Positions 1 through 9,122 of a stretch of 36,057 nucleotides of DNA are shown one piece after another (position 1 is the stretch's first letter; each line of letters opens with the position of its first letter). The translations under genes were made by a program, and so were the position numbers. Under the pieces are notes generated by a model, which was given only the letters and a program-made list of their open reading frames with translations, had not been told where the DNA came from and ran no database searches. This stretch comes from a virus: the IMG/VR virus record IMGVR_UViG_3300046714_000323, positions 1 to 36,057 of that record; one strand, given 5' to 3'.

Positions 1-93
1 CGTTGCTACAAGCTTATATGCGTGAGCTCAGCTCCAATAGTCGTGTTGGGCGCAGTTCAGAATAAGCGTCGGTCAAGTGGAGGAGCAAACTAA
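1..93 (+). CDS. 3' end of gp10-like tail protein (wraps from right end)
   Basis: The first 31 codons of the window, ending in TAA at 91-93, are the same as the last 31 codons of the gene at 34257-36023. This is not a separate gene; it is the wrapped end of that gene on the circular map. Its stop overlaps the next start as TAATG. Confidence 0.93.
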   Translation, partial: RCYKLICVSSAPIVVLGAVQNKRRSSGGAN

Positions 94-127
94 TGTCGAT
101 ATTCTTAGATAGAGTCGATTCAGCTCC
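1..127. repeat. Terminal direct repeat, left copy (circular join)
   Basis: Bases 1-127 are identical to bases 35931-36057. The repeat covers the 3' end of the gp10-like gene and the first codons of the next gene, so genes read continuously across the join. A 127-base exact overlap is the usual sign of a circular or circularly permuted molecule assembled with a 127-mer graph. It is therefore most likely an assembly overlap rather than a biological terminal repeat, giving a unit genome of 35,930 bases. Confidence 0.95.
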
Positions 128-422
128 TTTAGCAGATGACGATTTCTCCTTTACATTTAATTCATGGATTTCAAATACGGTAGATACGATTAATGAGAAC
201 TTTGCAGATACTGAAGAACAGCTGAATGGTTCGGGTGATGCAACATTCATCACTAGAAAAACTTCCGCTCAAATAGTGGCATTAATAGGCATGAATGCAG
301 TTCCAGTCTTAGATGTAGGTTCATTATGGTTTGATACGACAATTAGCAAATTAAAAGTATTGGTTACAGCTGCGGTCCCGGGGATTGCAAATGGGATTAC
401 AGAAACAGTAACAAGCGTTTAA
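93..422 (+). CDS. Small virion protein in the gp26 position
   Basis: This 109-residue protein starts at a TAATG overlap with the gp10-like gene and has a strong GGAGGAG ribosome site. It has no signal peptide or membrane segment. The N-terminal half is acidic and probably helical, with a heptad-like stretch around residues 30-48 (VDTINENFADTEEQLN). The C-terminal half is small and beta-like, with the motif GSLWFDTT. In P22 this slot, between gp10 and the ejection proteins, holds the tail needle gp26. This protein is less than half that length and lacks a long coiled coil, so the needle role is only a positional guess. A structural protein translated together with gp10 is the safer call. Confidence 0.7.
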   Translation: MSIFLDRVDSAPLADDDFSFTFNSWISNTVDTINENFADTEEQLNGSGDATFITRKTSAQIVALIGMNAVPVLDVGSLWFDTTISKLKVLVTAAVPGIANGITETVTSV

Positions 423-431
423 GGATTTATT

Positions 432-1079
432 ATGGGCATGTTTGATTTAGGTATTGGCGGACTTTACAAGGGTTTTAAAAGCTTTATGAACCCTGAGAAA
501 GGCTATAAAAAAGGCCAAGAGCAACTTGACAAATACTACAATCAATCTCAAGGATATCTGCAGCCTTATAACGATCAAGGTCAAGAAGCTTATGGGCATT
601 TAAATAATGCTATGCAGTCCCTGATGAATCCCACTGAACTTTATGACAAGTTTTTGGGCGACTATCAGCAAAGTGATGCTTCTAGGTATTCACAAGGCCG
701 AGCAATGAATAATGGCCTGGATATGCTCTCGTCTATGGGGATGCTTGGTTCAACTCCTGGGTTGCAATCATTACAGGCTGGCGCTTCTCAAATAGGCGCA
801 CAAGATGAACAACGTTATATCGACCAAATGATTCAACAATATTTACAAGGCGCGGGATTAGCCCAAGGTATATATGGCCAAGGCGCTCAAGCGGCTGGTC
901 AAATGGGTCAAAACGCTCAACAAATGGGCAATAACAGCGCTGAGATGGCGTTTGGTCAACAAAATGCTCCTGGCCAGATGTTTGGCAATCTATTAGGTAC
1001 AGCTGCAAGTCTTGGCGGCTCATACATGGGCATGCAGGGTGCCAATAACATGGCCAATGCATGGAAGACGGGGAAGTAA
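432..1079 (+). CDS. Internal virion / DNA ejection protein, gp7-like
   Basis: A 215-residue protein rich in Gln, Gly, Met and Ala. The N-terminus (MGMFDLGIGGLYKGF) and the segment GYKKGQEQLDKYY resemble a family of podovirus ejection proteins that I recognise by composition and motif order (GYLQPY, SSMGMLGS, SQIGAQDEQRY, then AGLAQGIYGQGAQAAGQM). The C-terminus is glycine and alanine rich and likely inserts into or crosses membrane. It is the first of three such genes, in the order of P22 genes 7, 20 and 16, whose products leave the head with DNA and line a channel across the cell envelope. The ribosome site AAGGA lies 7 bases before the ATG. The assignment to gp7 is by position and composition. 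Confidence 0.75.
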   Translation: MGMFDLGIGGLYKGFKSFMNPEKGYKKGQEQLDKYYNQSQGYLQPYNDQGQEAYGHLNNAMQSLMNPTELYDKFLGDYQQSDASRYSQGRAMNNGLDMLSSMGMLGSTPGLQSLQAGASQIGAQDEQRYIDQMIQQYLQGAGLAQGIYGQGAQAAGQMGQNAQQMGNNSAEMAFGQQNAPGQMFGNLLGTAASLGGSYMGMQGANNMANAWKTGK

Positions 1080-2210
1080 ATGACTAGGATTCCATTACCA
1101 GGAAATGGTGCAGAAGCGCTCCAAAGAGGAGTAGAGCATGGAACGAGTGCATTTGCTAATCTGCTTGGTCAAGGCATTCAAAGAGCTCAGATGCATCAAG
1201 CTCATGCTCATCATCAAGATACGCATGCCATTCAACAGCAACAACAAGCTCGTCTTGCTGAATTGCAACCTTATGTTATTGAGCAATACAAGCAGCAAGC
1301 AGCTGCGCATCCATACATTATTGAGCAATATAAGCAAGCGGCTGCTTTAGCTCCTTATGAACAACAAAGAAAAATAGCTGAAATCAATAATTTTGTTTCT
1401 CAGCAAGCTCAGCGTGAGTTTGACCAAAACTTTGTTAAACAGTTCATGGGTGGTCAAATGGGTGGCCAAGGATCACCTATGCAGCAGCCTGCTGCACAAA
1501 TTCCAGGACAACAATCAGGAATGCCTCAAGGTCAAGGGCAGCCTATGGTTGCGCCTCCTAGTATGCAGCAGATTCAGCAAGGCTTTGGAGGACAGCAAAC
1601 GCATCCTGCCTTGGCTGCAAAGATGAAAAAGCTGACAGGTTGGGATCCAAATGAATTAAGTCAAGAACAAAAAGATGCCAATAGTTTGGAATTATTTAAA
1701 AAGAAAGAAGAATATAAAAAAGATCAAGACCTCAATAAGCCAACGACTGCAACAGTTACTAAGCAGCAAAGTATTATTTCTGGAGGGAATGCGGCTAAAC
1801 ACAATCTAAAAAGATTGAAAAGTCTATCTGCTCCTATTCATTTTGGTGATTATTCTTTTAGTCCAAATGAATACGCTGATTATGAAGGTGCTGTAGAAAG
1901 TCTATTAGATAATTTATTAGAAGTAAGGGGATTATCTGGAACTTCCGAAAATAAACAAGCTGCGAGAAAAGAAATTTCAAGAAGAGATAGAGAAAGTGAA
2001 GCAAATTGGAAAAAAAGATTAGATATATTAGACAAAGAAATTGATCACCGAATGAAGTTAGCGTCTGATATTAATAAAACCAAAAAGGTTGAGCCACAAC
2101 ATGAGTCAAATTCCGGTATGTTGAAGGGCGTTGATGCAAGTGGCCAAAAATGGGAAGTAAAACCGGAAGATAAAGAAGGTTTTATGAAGGCGGGTGGTAA
2201 AATATTATGA
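1080..2210 (+). CDS. Internal virion / DNA ejection protein, gp20-like
   Basis: A 376-residue protein whose ATG directly abuts the stop of the gene before it. Residues about 35-105 are Gln and Ala rich and carry 14-residue tandem units of the type PYxIEQYKQxAA. Residues 120-175 are Gly, Gln, Met and Pro rich, and the C-terminal half is highly charged and helical (residues about 190-345). This fits the second ejection protein of a P22-type trio (gp20), which is glutamine-rich and helical, but no catalytic motif is visible. It overlaps the next gene by ATGA, so the three are translationally coupled. Confidence 0.7.
   Translation: MTRIPLPGNGAEALQRGVEHGTSAFANLLGQGIQRAQMHQAHAHHQDTHAIQQQQQARLAELQPYVIEQYKQQAAAHPYIIEQYKQAAALAPYEQQRKIAEINNFVSQQAQREFDQNFVKQFMGGQMGGQGSPMQQPAAQIPGQQSGMPQGQGQPMVAPPSMQQIQQGFGGQQTHPALAAKMKKLTGWDPNELSQEQKDANSLELFKKKEEYKKDQDLNKPTTATVTKQQSIISGGNAAKHNLKRLKSLSAPIHFGDYSFSPNEYADYEGAVESLLDNLLEVRGLSGTSENKQAARKEISRRDRESEANWKKRLDILDKEIDHRMKLASDINKTKKVEPQHESNSGMLKGVDASGQKWEVKPEDKEGFMKAGGKIL
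1269..1394 (+). repeat. 42-bp imperfect tandem repeat in ejection gene
   Basis: Three units of 42 bases start at 1269, 1311 and 1353. The first two encode PYVIEQYKQQAAAH and PYIIEQYKQAAALA; the third is diverged (PYEQQRKIAEINNF). The repeat is in frame and alters only the length of a helical segment. Confidence 0.75.
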
Positions 2211-4192
2211 CTGTATGGCAAAACCCAGAGAAAAAACTTCCTGTATGGAAACAAACCGAGCCTGAAAAGAAAGGTTGGCTTGGTGTTAAAGAAGATGTTT
2301 ATAAATCTGGAAAAGAGTTTTTGCCTGAATTTTGGGAAGCTTTAAAACAACTGCCTTCTGAAGCTGGCGGTGTAGCCACTAATCCTGGAAGGATTCCCCA
2401 AAACCTATTGGCTGGATTAGCTCAAGGTGGGGCAGGATTGCTTAATACGCCTGCTAATATTAGAGATTACTTGGCTAAAAAAGAGCTTATTTCCAATGAA
2501 TCCCCTAGTTTACGATTGCCAGAATCAATTTTACCCAGAGAGTATAATTATGCGGAAGGCGTAGGCCTTGAAGGTCAAAAGCCAGGGGATGCCTTAACGC
2601 AAGGAATCGCATCAGCTGCGCCTTATGTTATGGGTGGTGAATTAGGTGCTTTAGGTGTGCCAGCGAGAATGGCTGCCAGAAGTGCTGCTCAAATACCTTT
2701 TGCTATTGGCCAAAATGAAAATCCTCTCAAGGCTGCCGCTATGGTGCCAGCTTTTGAGCTGCCTATTCGTGGGGCAATGAGAGGATATCAAGCTGCTCGC
2801 CCTGCTAATGCATTACGTGGAAATCTTCCCGTTGGTGAATTGCAAGCTAATGCCCGCGCCGCCGAAGGAACAAATACTGACTTGGGAAATATCATTGGCT
2901 CGCCTACACTCAAGCAGGTCTTTGAAAACATGTCTACTAAATGGCCAGGAAGTGGCTCAGATGAGCTTTTAGCTAGAATGGGGCAGCAAGTTGAAGGTCG
3001 TGCGCAAGGGTTGCTTAATGAGGCTGGCGAAGGATTAGGTCCCGGGGAGAGAAATGCACAATTAAAAACTGCATTAGAAAATGCGTATGAAACTCAAAGG
3101 CAGCGTAAGAATGAACTTTATAGACCTGTGACTGAATTGTCTGAGGCTGAAGGGTATAGGCCTCAATTTCCAACCTTTACAGAAAGAGCGGTAGATCACT
3201 TACAACAAATGGAAAATAGCCCTTTGTTACATTTTGATGCTGATTTTAGAAAATCCTATAATAAGGTTGCAAATTTAGGTGAAGGTAATCCGACGATATT
3301 AGATGCAAATCTTGTTTCCGGAAAATTACATGAAGAAGGTACAAGGCTAAAAAATAATCGACAAGCGAGCGCAAGCGATAGAGCAATTGGTAATCTATAT
3401 TTAGATTTATCGAATAGGATAAGAAATGATTTAAGAAATGATTTAACAAATAGGGCTTCTCCTGAGTTAAACAGGGCTTTTGAGGAGGCTACCGAAAATT
3501 ATCGAGAAAATTTTTCACAATTTCTCGACCAAGATATTTACAGGCTTGCGCAGCCCGAGGTTGAAGCCGAAACTATTGTTAATGACATTATTAAGCCAGG
3601 CAAAAAGGGCGATAAATATACGCGAATAGAAAAGATACAAAACGCTTTACCTCCAGAACAAAGAAATATATTAGGCGATGCTTGGTTGAGAAATGCGTTA
3701 GATAAAGAAGGTGCTATTGATGCTAAGAAATTTTCACGTCTTATTGATGAATTAGGAACAAGACAATTTGAAGCATTATTCCCTGACGCTCAATATCGTC
3801 AAAGATTATTAGATTATGGTCGGTTGCGCGGAATGAATGAAAAAGCTTTAAGCAGAATGGCAAATCCAAATACAGGTCAACAAGCTCTTGCGCCATATAT
3901 GCTGGGCGGTCAAATTGCTGGGGTGACTACGGGGTTAGCCACAGGCAATCCTTTGAAAGCTCTTGGAATGGCGCTAGGTCCACAGATTGGATCAAGAATG
4001 GTAAACAGAATGCTGACTAGTCCAGCTGTTAGAGACAGGGTAATTGATAATATTTTGCGCAACGAAGGTATACCCCCTGGCAGATTAAATGACAGAAATA
4101 TGATGTCAGCTTTATTAGCCGCTTATGGGCAAAAGGAACCTTTTATGCAAACTGAAAATTATGATTTCTTTGATTCGAATCCTGGCGAATAG
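2207..4192 (+). CDS. Large internal virion / ejection protein, gp16-like
   Basis: A 661-residue protein that overlaps the gene before it by four bases (ATGA). The N-terminal part has a Trp- and Pro-containing segment, then glycine and alanine rich helices (residues about 60-95 and 128-185) that look able to insert in membrane. The middle (about 260-470) is charged and helical. The C-terminus (about 545-600) again holds a Gly/Ala hydrophobic stretch (GGQIAGVTTGLATG). P22 gp16 is about 609 residues and is the largest ejected protein. Size, position as third of the trio and composition fit that role. No lytic or protease active site is visible. Confidence 0.72.
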   Translation: MTVWQNPEKKLPVWKQTEPEKKGWLGVKEDVYKSGKEFLPEFWEALKQLPSEAGGVATNPGRIPQNLLAGLAQGGAGLLNTPANIRDYLAKKELISNESPSLRLPESILPREYNYAEGVGLEGQKPGDALTQGIASAAPYVMGGELGALGVPARMAARSAAQIPFAIGQNENPLKAAAMVPAFELPIRGAMRGYQAARPANALRGNLPVGELQANARAAEGTNTDLGNIIGSPTLKQVFENMSTKWPGSGSDELLARMGQQVEGRAQGLLNEAGEGLGPGERNAQLKTALENAYETQRQRKNELYRPVTELSEAEGYRPQFPTFTERAVDHLQQMENSPLLHFDADFRKSYNKVANLGEGNPTILDANLVSGKLHEEGTRLKNNRQASASDRAIGNLYLDLSNRIRNDLRNDLTNRASPELNRAFEEATENYRENFSQFLDQDIYRLAQPEVEAETIVNDIIKPGKKGDKYTRIEKIQNALPPEQRNILGDAWLRNALDKEGAIDAKKFSRLIDELGTRQFEALFPDAQYRQRLLDYGRLRGMNEKALSRMANPNTGQQALAPYMLGGQIAGVTTGLATGNPLKALGMALGPQIGSRMVNRMLTSPAVRDRVIDNILRNEGIPPGRLNDRNMMSALLAAYGQKEPFMQTENYDFFDSNPGE

Positions 4193-4358
4193 AGGGGTTT
4201 ATATTTTTCTGGCTCTCGTGCCGATACTCCTAAATATAGATAAACAAGAGGCACAAGAATTATAAATAGGATGTAGCCCATAAGTAAGCCTTATAAATAG
4301 AGATTATGAAAAAAGTATATATGAAAAGACAAACAGATAACAATGGAAGATACACGAG
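4193..4358 (+). promoter_or_regulatory. Gap with hairpin and two TATAAATA boxes
   Basis: This 166-base AT-rich gap separates the ejection genes from the adhesin block. A stem is formed by 4214-4222 and 4250-4258 (eight of nine pairs, 27-base loop), with no T-tract. TTATAAATAG occurs twice, at 4260-4269 and 4291-4300. Each has a good -10 shape, but I see no matching -35 box. The gap may hold the promoter for the tail fibre genes; evidence is weak. Confidence 0.35.
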
Positions 4359-6491
4359 ATGATAAACGGGTGCGGTGAAGGTCCAGATGTTCGCGGTTCT
4401 AATCCCGTATGGTCTTTTGTTGACCTAGCGGGCAATCAATTCGACGATACATTTTACATGTGGGTATTAGAAAACGATGTGCCTTATATCCCTGCGACTG
4501 TATGGCACGATCCTGCTGGCACTTTGCCATGGACTAACCCTATACAGTTTCTCGCGAATGGGACGCTTCCTATCGATATTTATTGGGATCCCTCAAAGTT
4601 CTACCGCTTGGAATTTAGACACAATGTAGGGCCATTGCCGCCGTCACAAGCCGATCCTTTGATTTACTTGGTTGAAAACTATAGTCCTAACAATGCGCCG
4701 ATGACGCCTGTTGGTGGAGATGGCTTCACGACAGACAATCAGATAGCTAACCCACAGTTTGCTAATATGAGTTCGCCAAATCCATATGTGCTGACTGCTG
4801 TCACTAATCCTCCTCCTATAGAAGTGGCTCCAGGCTGGTTCTTAGACCTAGTGGGAACGGGTAGCGCTACTATTGAGCGTATTCCCTTAAATACTGCCAT
4901 TTCTACGCCCACAAATGCGCCATATGCGTTGCACATCAATTTAACGGGCGGATGGACAGGTCAGCCAGTTTTGCGTCAAAGATTCCAGCAAAATGGTCAA
5001 AACTGGAGAAATAAGAACTTATCGGCATCTGTGACGGCAAGAATTAACGGCATTACAGCTCCTTTCCTTGTGAGAGCCGATGCATCAAATGGACAACCTT
5101 TAGGAATTATAATCAATGATTTCTTAATAAATACATTTGAAGAGTTTACAGGCACCATTCCTGTGGCGGCTTATGCGAATTTAGATTTGCCGCCTAATGC
5201 TTATATTGATTTCAAAGTATTACTCCCTGCAACGGGGGATATGTACTTTACGAGCTTCCAGTTAATCGTATCTGATGTGGCAGCTCCTTTCTCATATGAA
5301 CAAATCACTGTAGATAGGCAAATTGACCATTTATTTCATTACTATCAGCCAAAGATTCAATACATGCCTATTCCATCCTATTTGGTTGGTTGGGACTTTC
5401 CTTTAAATCCAGCTCAAATCAATGGGGATGCGCTTGCAGCTCAAGCGACAGCGATTAACCAAGGCTATTATGCTTGGGATCAAACAATCATATATCAAAC
5501 AGCGGTAAGCAGCGTTACAACTGCTCGCGGTGTTAATGGAAGCTTACAGCTAACCTGCGCTGTTGCTGGTCAGGTTGCCTTAATTCAATATTTAGACCAA
5601 GTACAGGCTCGAAAAATCCTGAGTGATAGGGCAAGCGTTCATCTATCCTTGTTTGGTAGTCTTGCTGGTGGTGGACACGGAAACGTAACATTATGGGCAA
5701 CAACCGATGCCACCTTACCGGCATTGCCTAATACTTTTGTAACCACATTAGATGCAGATGGTAAACCGGCTACTGTGAGTTCAGTGAACTGGGTTCAAGT
5801 TCCTAATCTCTATCAGAATACACGTTTTACGGTGCCTGCAATCTCTGCCACAAATGCTGAGTCGAATGATATTAACCTCAATGGATGGGATTTAGCCGGG
5901 GCAGTTCCTGTTAACACGGCTACATTCTTTGCGATTGTTGTTGGTTTCTCCCCATGGGCGGTTGCTGATATTTTAAATATCAATTCAATTGCTTTGTGCG
6001 CGGGAGATATTGCTACTCGTCCAGCTCCAAAGACTCAGGCTGAAACATTAATTGCGTGCCAACGTTTCTATGAGAAGAGTTATTCTCAAGGCGTGGTGGC
6101 TGGAACTGTTTCAGATCCAAACTCTATTGTTAAAGCTCAAAGCGCTTGGTTGCAAGCTGGCGTTGCTTATCGAATGGTTGCCACAAGCTTTTCGCTTGAT
6201 TATCAAACCGAGAAACGAACAGCTACTCCATCAGTGCATTTATATAATCCTGTGACGGGGACTATTGATTCTGTAAGAGGTTATGTATTTGGCGCTGGTA
6301 GTGCTGCAGCTGGTCAAGGCAATTTAGGTGCGGCTTTATGGGTAGCAAATGCCAATACCAAAACAGCTTATTACTTAATACAGACTTATGACCAAACCAT
6401 TACAGAGGGTTCATTTGCCGGTGCTGGATGGGCAGAAGGGAATATTCGCTTTCATTACGTGGCAGACGCTCGGCTTGGCGTTGTAAATTAA
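4359..6491 (+). CDS. Tail fibre / receptor-binding protein
   Basis: A 710-residue, beta-rich protein. Residues about 12-95 form a compact N-terminal domain with motifs NPVWSFVDLAGNQFDDTFY, NPIQFLANGTLPIDIYWDP and YRLEFRH; I read this as the part that attaches to the virion. The rest lacks long helices and has many Thr, Asn and Gly residues, as in trimeric phage fibres and spikes. No hydrolase motif is visible, so receptor binding rather than polysaccharide cleavage is the default. It opens the adhesin block. The ATG at 4359 has only a weak ribosome site (ACGAG); I see no better in-frame start. Confidence 0.75.
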   Translation: MINGCGEGPDVRGSNPVWSFVDLAGNQFDDTFYMWVLENDVPYIPATVWHDPAGTLPWTNPIQFLANGTLPIDIYWDPSKFYRLEFRHNVGPLPPSQADPLIYLVENYSPNNAPMTPVGGDGFTTDNQIANPQFANMSSPNPYVLTAVTNPPPIEVAPGWFLDLVGTGSATIERIPLNTAISTPTNAPYALHINLTGGWTGQPVLRQRFQQNGQNWRNKNLSASVTARINGITAPFLVRADASNGQPLGIIINDFLINTFEEFTGTIPVAAYANLDLPPNAYIDFKVLLPATGDMYFTSFQLIVSDVAAPFSYEQITVDRQIDHLFHYYQPKIQYMPIPSYLVGWDFPLNPAQINGDALAAQATAINQGYYAWDQTIIYQTAVSSVTTARGVNGSLQLTCAVAGQVALIQYLDQVQARKILSDRASVHLSLFGSLAGGGHGNVTLWATTDATLPALPNTFVTTLDADGKPATVSSVNWVQVPNLYQNTRFTVPAISATNAESNDINLNGWDLAGAVPVNTATFFAIVVGFSPWAVADILNINSIALCAGDIATRPAPKTQAETLIACQRFYEKSYSQGVVAGTVSDPNSIVKAQSAWLQAGVAYRMVATSFSLDYQTEKRTATPSVHLYNPVTGTIDSVRGYVFGAGSAAAGQGNLGAALWVANANTKTAYYLIQTYDQTITEGSFAGAGWAEGNIRFHYVADARLGVVN

Positions 6492-6500
6492 GGAAACATT

Positions 6501-6848
6501 ATGGCAATTCAATATAACAATAACTTTGAGCAAACAATCCCGTTCAGTGATGTTTGCGCAACTTTAGCATTAGCTACTGGCGTGGATTTAACTTATACAA
6601 TCCCTGGTGCGGCAACTGTTAAATATTCAATGATTATTACCTACATATGCACTTCTAATGTGTTTGTAAGGCTGAATGGGGCAGCGGCTACGCCTGGTGC
6701 AGGCTTGGTTACGCAGCTTCAATATCAAGAATTCAGGGGTGGGTCAGATGGCACCAAAAGATTAGTTCAAGGTGGAGATGTTGTCCATTTTATTACACCT
6801 GATGCGAGCGCCTACGTTGGTATTCGCTTAATGCAATTGCCAGGTTAA
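6501..6848 (+). CDS. Small beta-rich virion or fibre-associated protein
   Basis: A 115-residue protein with alternating hydrophobic and polar residues, almost free of charge clusters, consistent with a single beta-sandwich. The motif order (YTIPGAATVKYSMIITYICTSN, then VFVRLNG) suggests a cap or adapter of the fibre. It is preceded by AAGGAAAC nine bases before the ATG and sits ten bases after the fibre gene. The function is inferred from position only. Confidence 0.65.
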   Translation: MAIQYNNNFEQTIPFSDVCATLALATGVDLTYTIPGAATVKYSMIITYICTSNVFVRLNGAAATPGAGLVTQLQYQEFRGGSDGTKRLVQGGDVVHFITPDASAYVGIRLMQLPG

Positions 6849-6858
6849 GGAAATAAAC

Positions 6859-8382
6859 ATGCCGCTAACACGTAAATTTAGCCAGTTTGTCGCACAGAAC
6901 GTTACCTCAGTAGTGGGGCTAACGGGTGGCGCAAACTCAATTGGTCCGAATAGTGGTGGCGGTGGTGGAGCTGTTACCCAAGTAATTATTCAAGCGAACA
7001 CCTTTACAATAGGGCAATGGATTCGATTTGATGTCGCTTCTAATATGTATGTATTGGCGCAAGCAACAACACCTTTGGCCGCTGAAGTGATTGGTGTGGT
7101 GATTGTTGCCAGTCCTACACAATTCACATTACAGCAATCAGGGTACATAACAACCGCTCAAGGCATATATGCAGGATTAATTCCAGGACAGCCACAGTTC
7201 TTAGATGATGCCGTTCCAGGAAATATGATTAACGTCGATGTTCTCATCGATGGCGAAGTTTCACGACCTGTTTTTATACCTGATACACCAACAAGCGGTT
7301 GGGTATTGCCTTATAGAGGAATCATCGTTGGTGGTGGTCCTGATACTGGTGGCGGCGGTGGTACCACTCCTACAGACACAAGTATTGTAACAGTTGTTCA
7401 AAATGGCCATGGCTTTAATCCTGGTGATTGGGTAAGAGTTGAGACGCCTACAGTTGGTCCAAATCAAGTTCATTATGTAAAAGCAATTGCAACAACACTG
7501 GCAAACTCACAAGCGGTAGGCGTTGTAATTGAAGTAATCAATGCGAATCAATTTAAATTGCAATTCTCTGGTTACATCGCTACCGATGGCACAGTATTTG
7601 CGCCTTTCCAAGACGACGCAGCTGCATTGCTTGTTCCCAAAATTGTTTATTACTTATCAAGCACGGTTGCTGGCGAGCTTACGGCTGTTGATCCATCCAT
7701 AGCAAGCGCAGGATTCAGTAAACCTCTTTATATTCCAGAACAAACCGTCGGTACAGTTAATAGAAATGCTGGCTACATTTTGCCACAAAGACCGCTGAAT
7801 CCTTATGTAGCCAATCCTAATTCAAGTCCTTGGATATTCCTTGGAATATTAAATGATGCCAATGGATTTTCAAGCGATACTATTTTAACGGGTCCATACC
7901 ATGCTTACTGGATAATATTCAACTCAACGCTTGGAGCACCTTTACAGTCAACCAATGGTGGCGCACCTTCTGGATTTGGTTTGCAAATCAGATCTGCGGG
8001 TGTCTGGTCTGTTGGTCCTGGCTCAGCTTATATGGATGGTGTAAATAGTACTGCGGGTGTTAATACAGCTACTTGGTGGGGTTATGTTAGAAACACCATT
8101 GGTCCAGCTTCAATGTTACTGGCACCTCCATTAGTTAACCAACCAGAGCTAGGGTTTGGATTCTGCTTATTAACATCAAACAATGGATTTGGAAATATAA
8201 GTGGTGAGATAGATTTTGCTAATTATGGCGTAGTTCCTAATATAGGTTATACATGCGATTTTTCTAGTGCAATTGGCATTGTCGCAGCAGCACAAGGATT
8301 GAGATTAGTAATAGAAGGGCCTGGCGCTTTAATTCCTGGAAGTGGATTTTATATTACTGTTTATGGGGTACCAAATTCATGA
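6859..8382 (+). CDS. Multi-module adhesin with duplicated beta module
   Basis: A 507-residue protein. After a short N-terminus and a glycine run (33-37), module copy 1 spans about residues 39-152 and copy 2 about 174-312, joined by a second glycine run (164-168). Both copies contain a (F/Y)xxGxWxR(F/V) start, an (A/V)xGVVI core, Q(F)x(L)QxSGYI, and a PxxIP(D/E) end. The last 190 residues look like a separate jelly-roll-like domain that ends in a hydrophobic strand. A third copy of the module opens the next gene. This is most likely a secondary tail fibre or tip protein. The stop overlaps the next ATG by four bases. Confidence 0.72.
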   Translation: MPLTRKFSQFVAQNVTSVVGLTGGANSIGPNSGGGGGAVTQVIIQANTFTIGQWIRFDVASNMYVLAQATTPLAAEVIGVVIVASPTQFTLQQSGYITTAQGIYAGLIPGQPQFLDDAVPGNMINVDVLIDGEVSRPVFIPDTPTSGWVLPYRGIIVGGGPDTGGGGGTTPTDTSIVTVVQNGHGFNPGDWVRVETPTVGPNQVHYVKAIATTLANSQAVGVVIEVINANQFKLQFSGYIATDGTVFAPFQDDAAALLVPKIVYYLSSTVAGELTAVDPSIASAGFSKPLYIPEQTVGTVNRNAGYILPQRPLNPYVANPNSSPWIFLGILNDANGFSSDTILTGPYHAYWIIFNSTLGAPLQSTNGGAPSGFGLQIRSAGVWSVGPGSAYMDGVNSTAGVNTATWWGYVRNTIGPASMLLAPPLVNQPELGFGFCLLTSNNGFGNISGEIDFANYGVVPNIGYTCDFSSAIGIVAAAQGLRLVIEGPGALIPGSGFYITVYGVPNS

Positions 8383-9110
8383 CGTCATATACAGCGCGAG
8401 CCTTATCTACTGATAGATTACAACATTTTATTCATCAAGTTGCTCACGGATTTGTAATTGGAAAAGTCTTAAAATTTAATGGAATGCTCTATGGAGAAGC
8501 TCAGGCAGATGATGCAAATGATTCAGAAACCGTCGGCATGGTTTCATTTATCGTTGGACCAGATGATTTTGTTCTTACTCAAGCAGGTTATGTTAAAGAC
8601 ATCGTAAATGCTTCTTCGCCTTTGATTGCTGGTTTAATGCATTATCTTGATCCTGTTAATCCAGGTGAGGTTACGACTACACGTCCCACTACCATTGGTG
8701 AAGTGATAGTTCCACTCTTGATTGCAGACACGACAAGTTCTGGCTGGTATTTTAATAATGCTGGAACTGTAATTAAAAGTACAGGAGTAACATCATGGCA
8801 AGTTGTTGCAATTAATACTGCCATGGTTCCCAGCGATGGTTATATAACATCTTCTGGTGGAACATTAACCATGACTTTACCGGCTGCCTTTGCGGTTGGG
8901 GACATAATCAGAATCACAAATCTATTAGGGCAATTTACAATTGCTCAAAACGGGGGTCAAAGTATTAACTTTGGTCAAGATACGACAACTGTGGGTGGAG
9001 GCGGTTCACTTACCACCACTCATATCGGAGATACTTTAGAATTGGTTGGTATTACGGCTAATACTAAGATGCAAGTGTTAAGTTCTATTGGTAATTTTAC
9101 CATTGTTTAA
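8379..9110 (+). CDS. Adhesin with module A plus module B
   Basis: A 243-residue protein made of two recognisable modules. Residues about 15-128 match the duplicated module of the gene before it (HGFVIGKVLKFNG, ETVGMVSFIVGPDDFVLTQ, AGYV, then IADTTSSGWYF). Residues about 140-243 match the C-terminal half of the gene after it (TLTMTLPAA, AVGDIIRI, GQFTIAQN, INFG, VGGGGSL, NFTIV). It therefore bridges two neighbours by domain shuffling. No enzyme motif is seen. It probably forms or decorates a tail appendage. Confidence 0.7.
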   Translation: MTSYTARALSTDRLQHFIHQVAHGFVIGKVLKFNGMLYGEAQADDANDSETVGMVSFIVGPDDFVLTQAGYVKDIVNASSPLIAGLMHYLDPVNPGEVTTTRPTTIGEVIVPLLIADTTSSGWYFNNAGTVIKSTGVTSWQVVAINTAMVPSDGYITSSGGTLTMTLPAAFAVGDIIRITNLLGQFTIAQNGGQSINFGQDTTTVGGGGSLTTTHIGDTLELVGITANTKMQVLSSIGNFTIV

Positions 9111-9122
9111 GGATATTGAGAT

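Noticed and set aside
733-1062. Minus-strand frame of 109 codons over the gp7-like gene
   Set aside because: It is a shadow of the glutamine-rich reading frame; odd composition (many His, Cys, Trp, Pro) and no ribosome site.
4385-4412. tRNA-like T-arm (GGTTCTAATCCC)
   Set aside because: Only two of the five stem pairs form, and no acceptor, D or anticodon arm can be built around it; it lies inside the fibre gene start.
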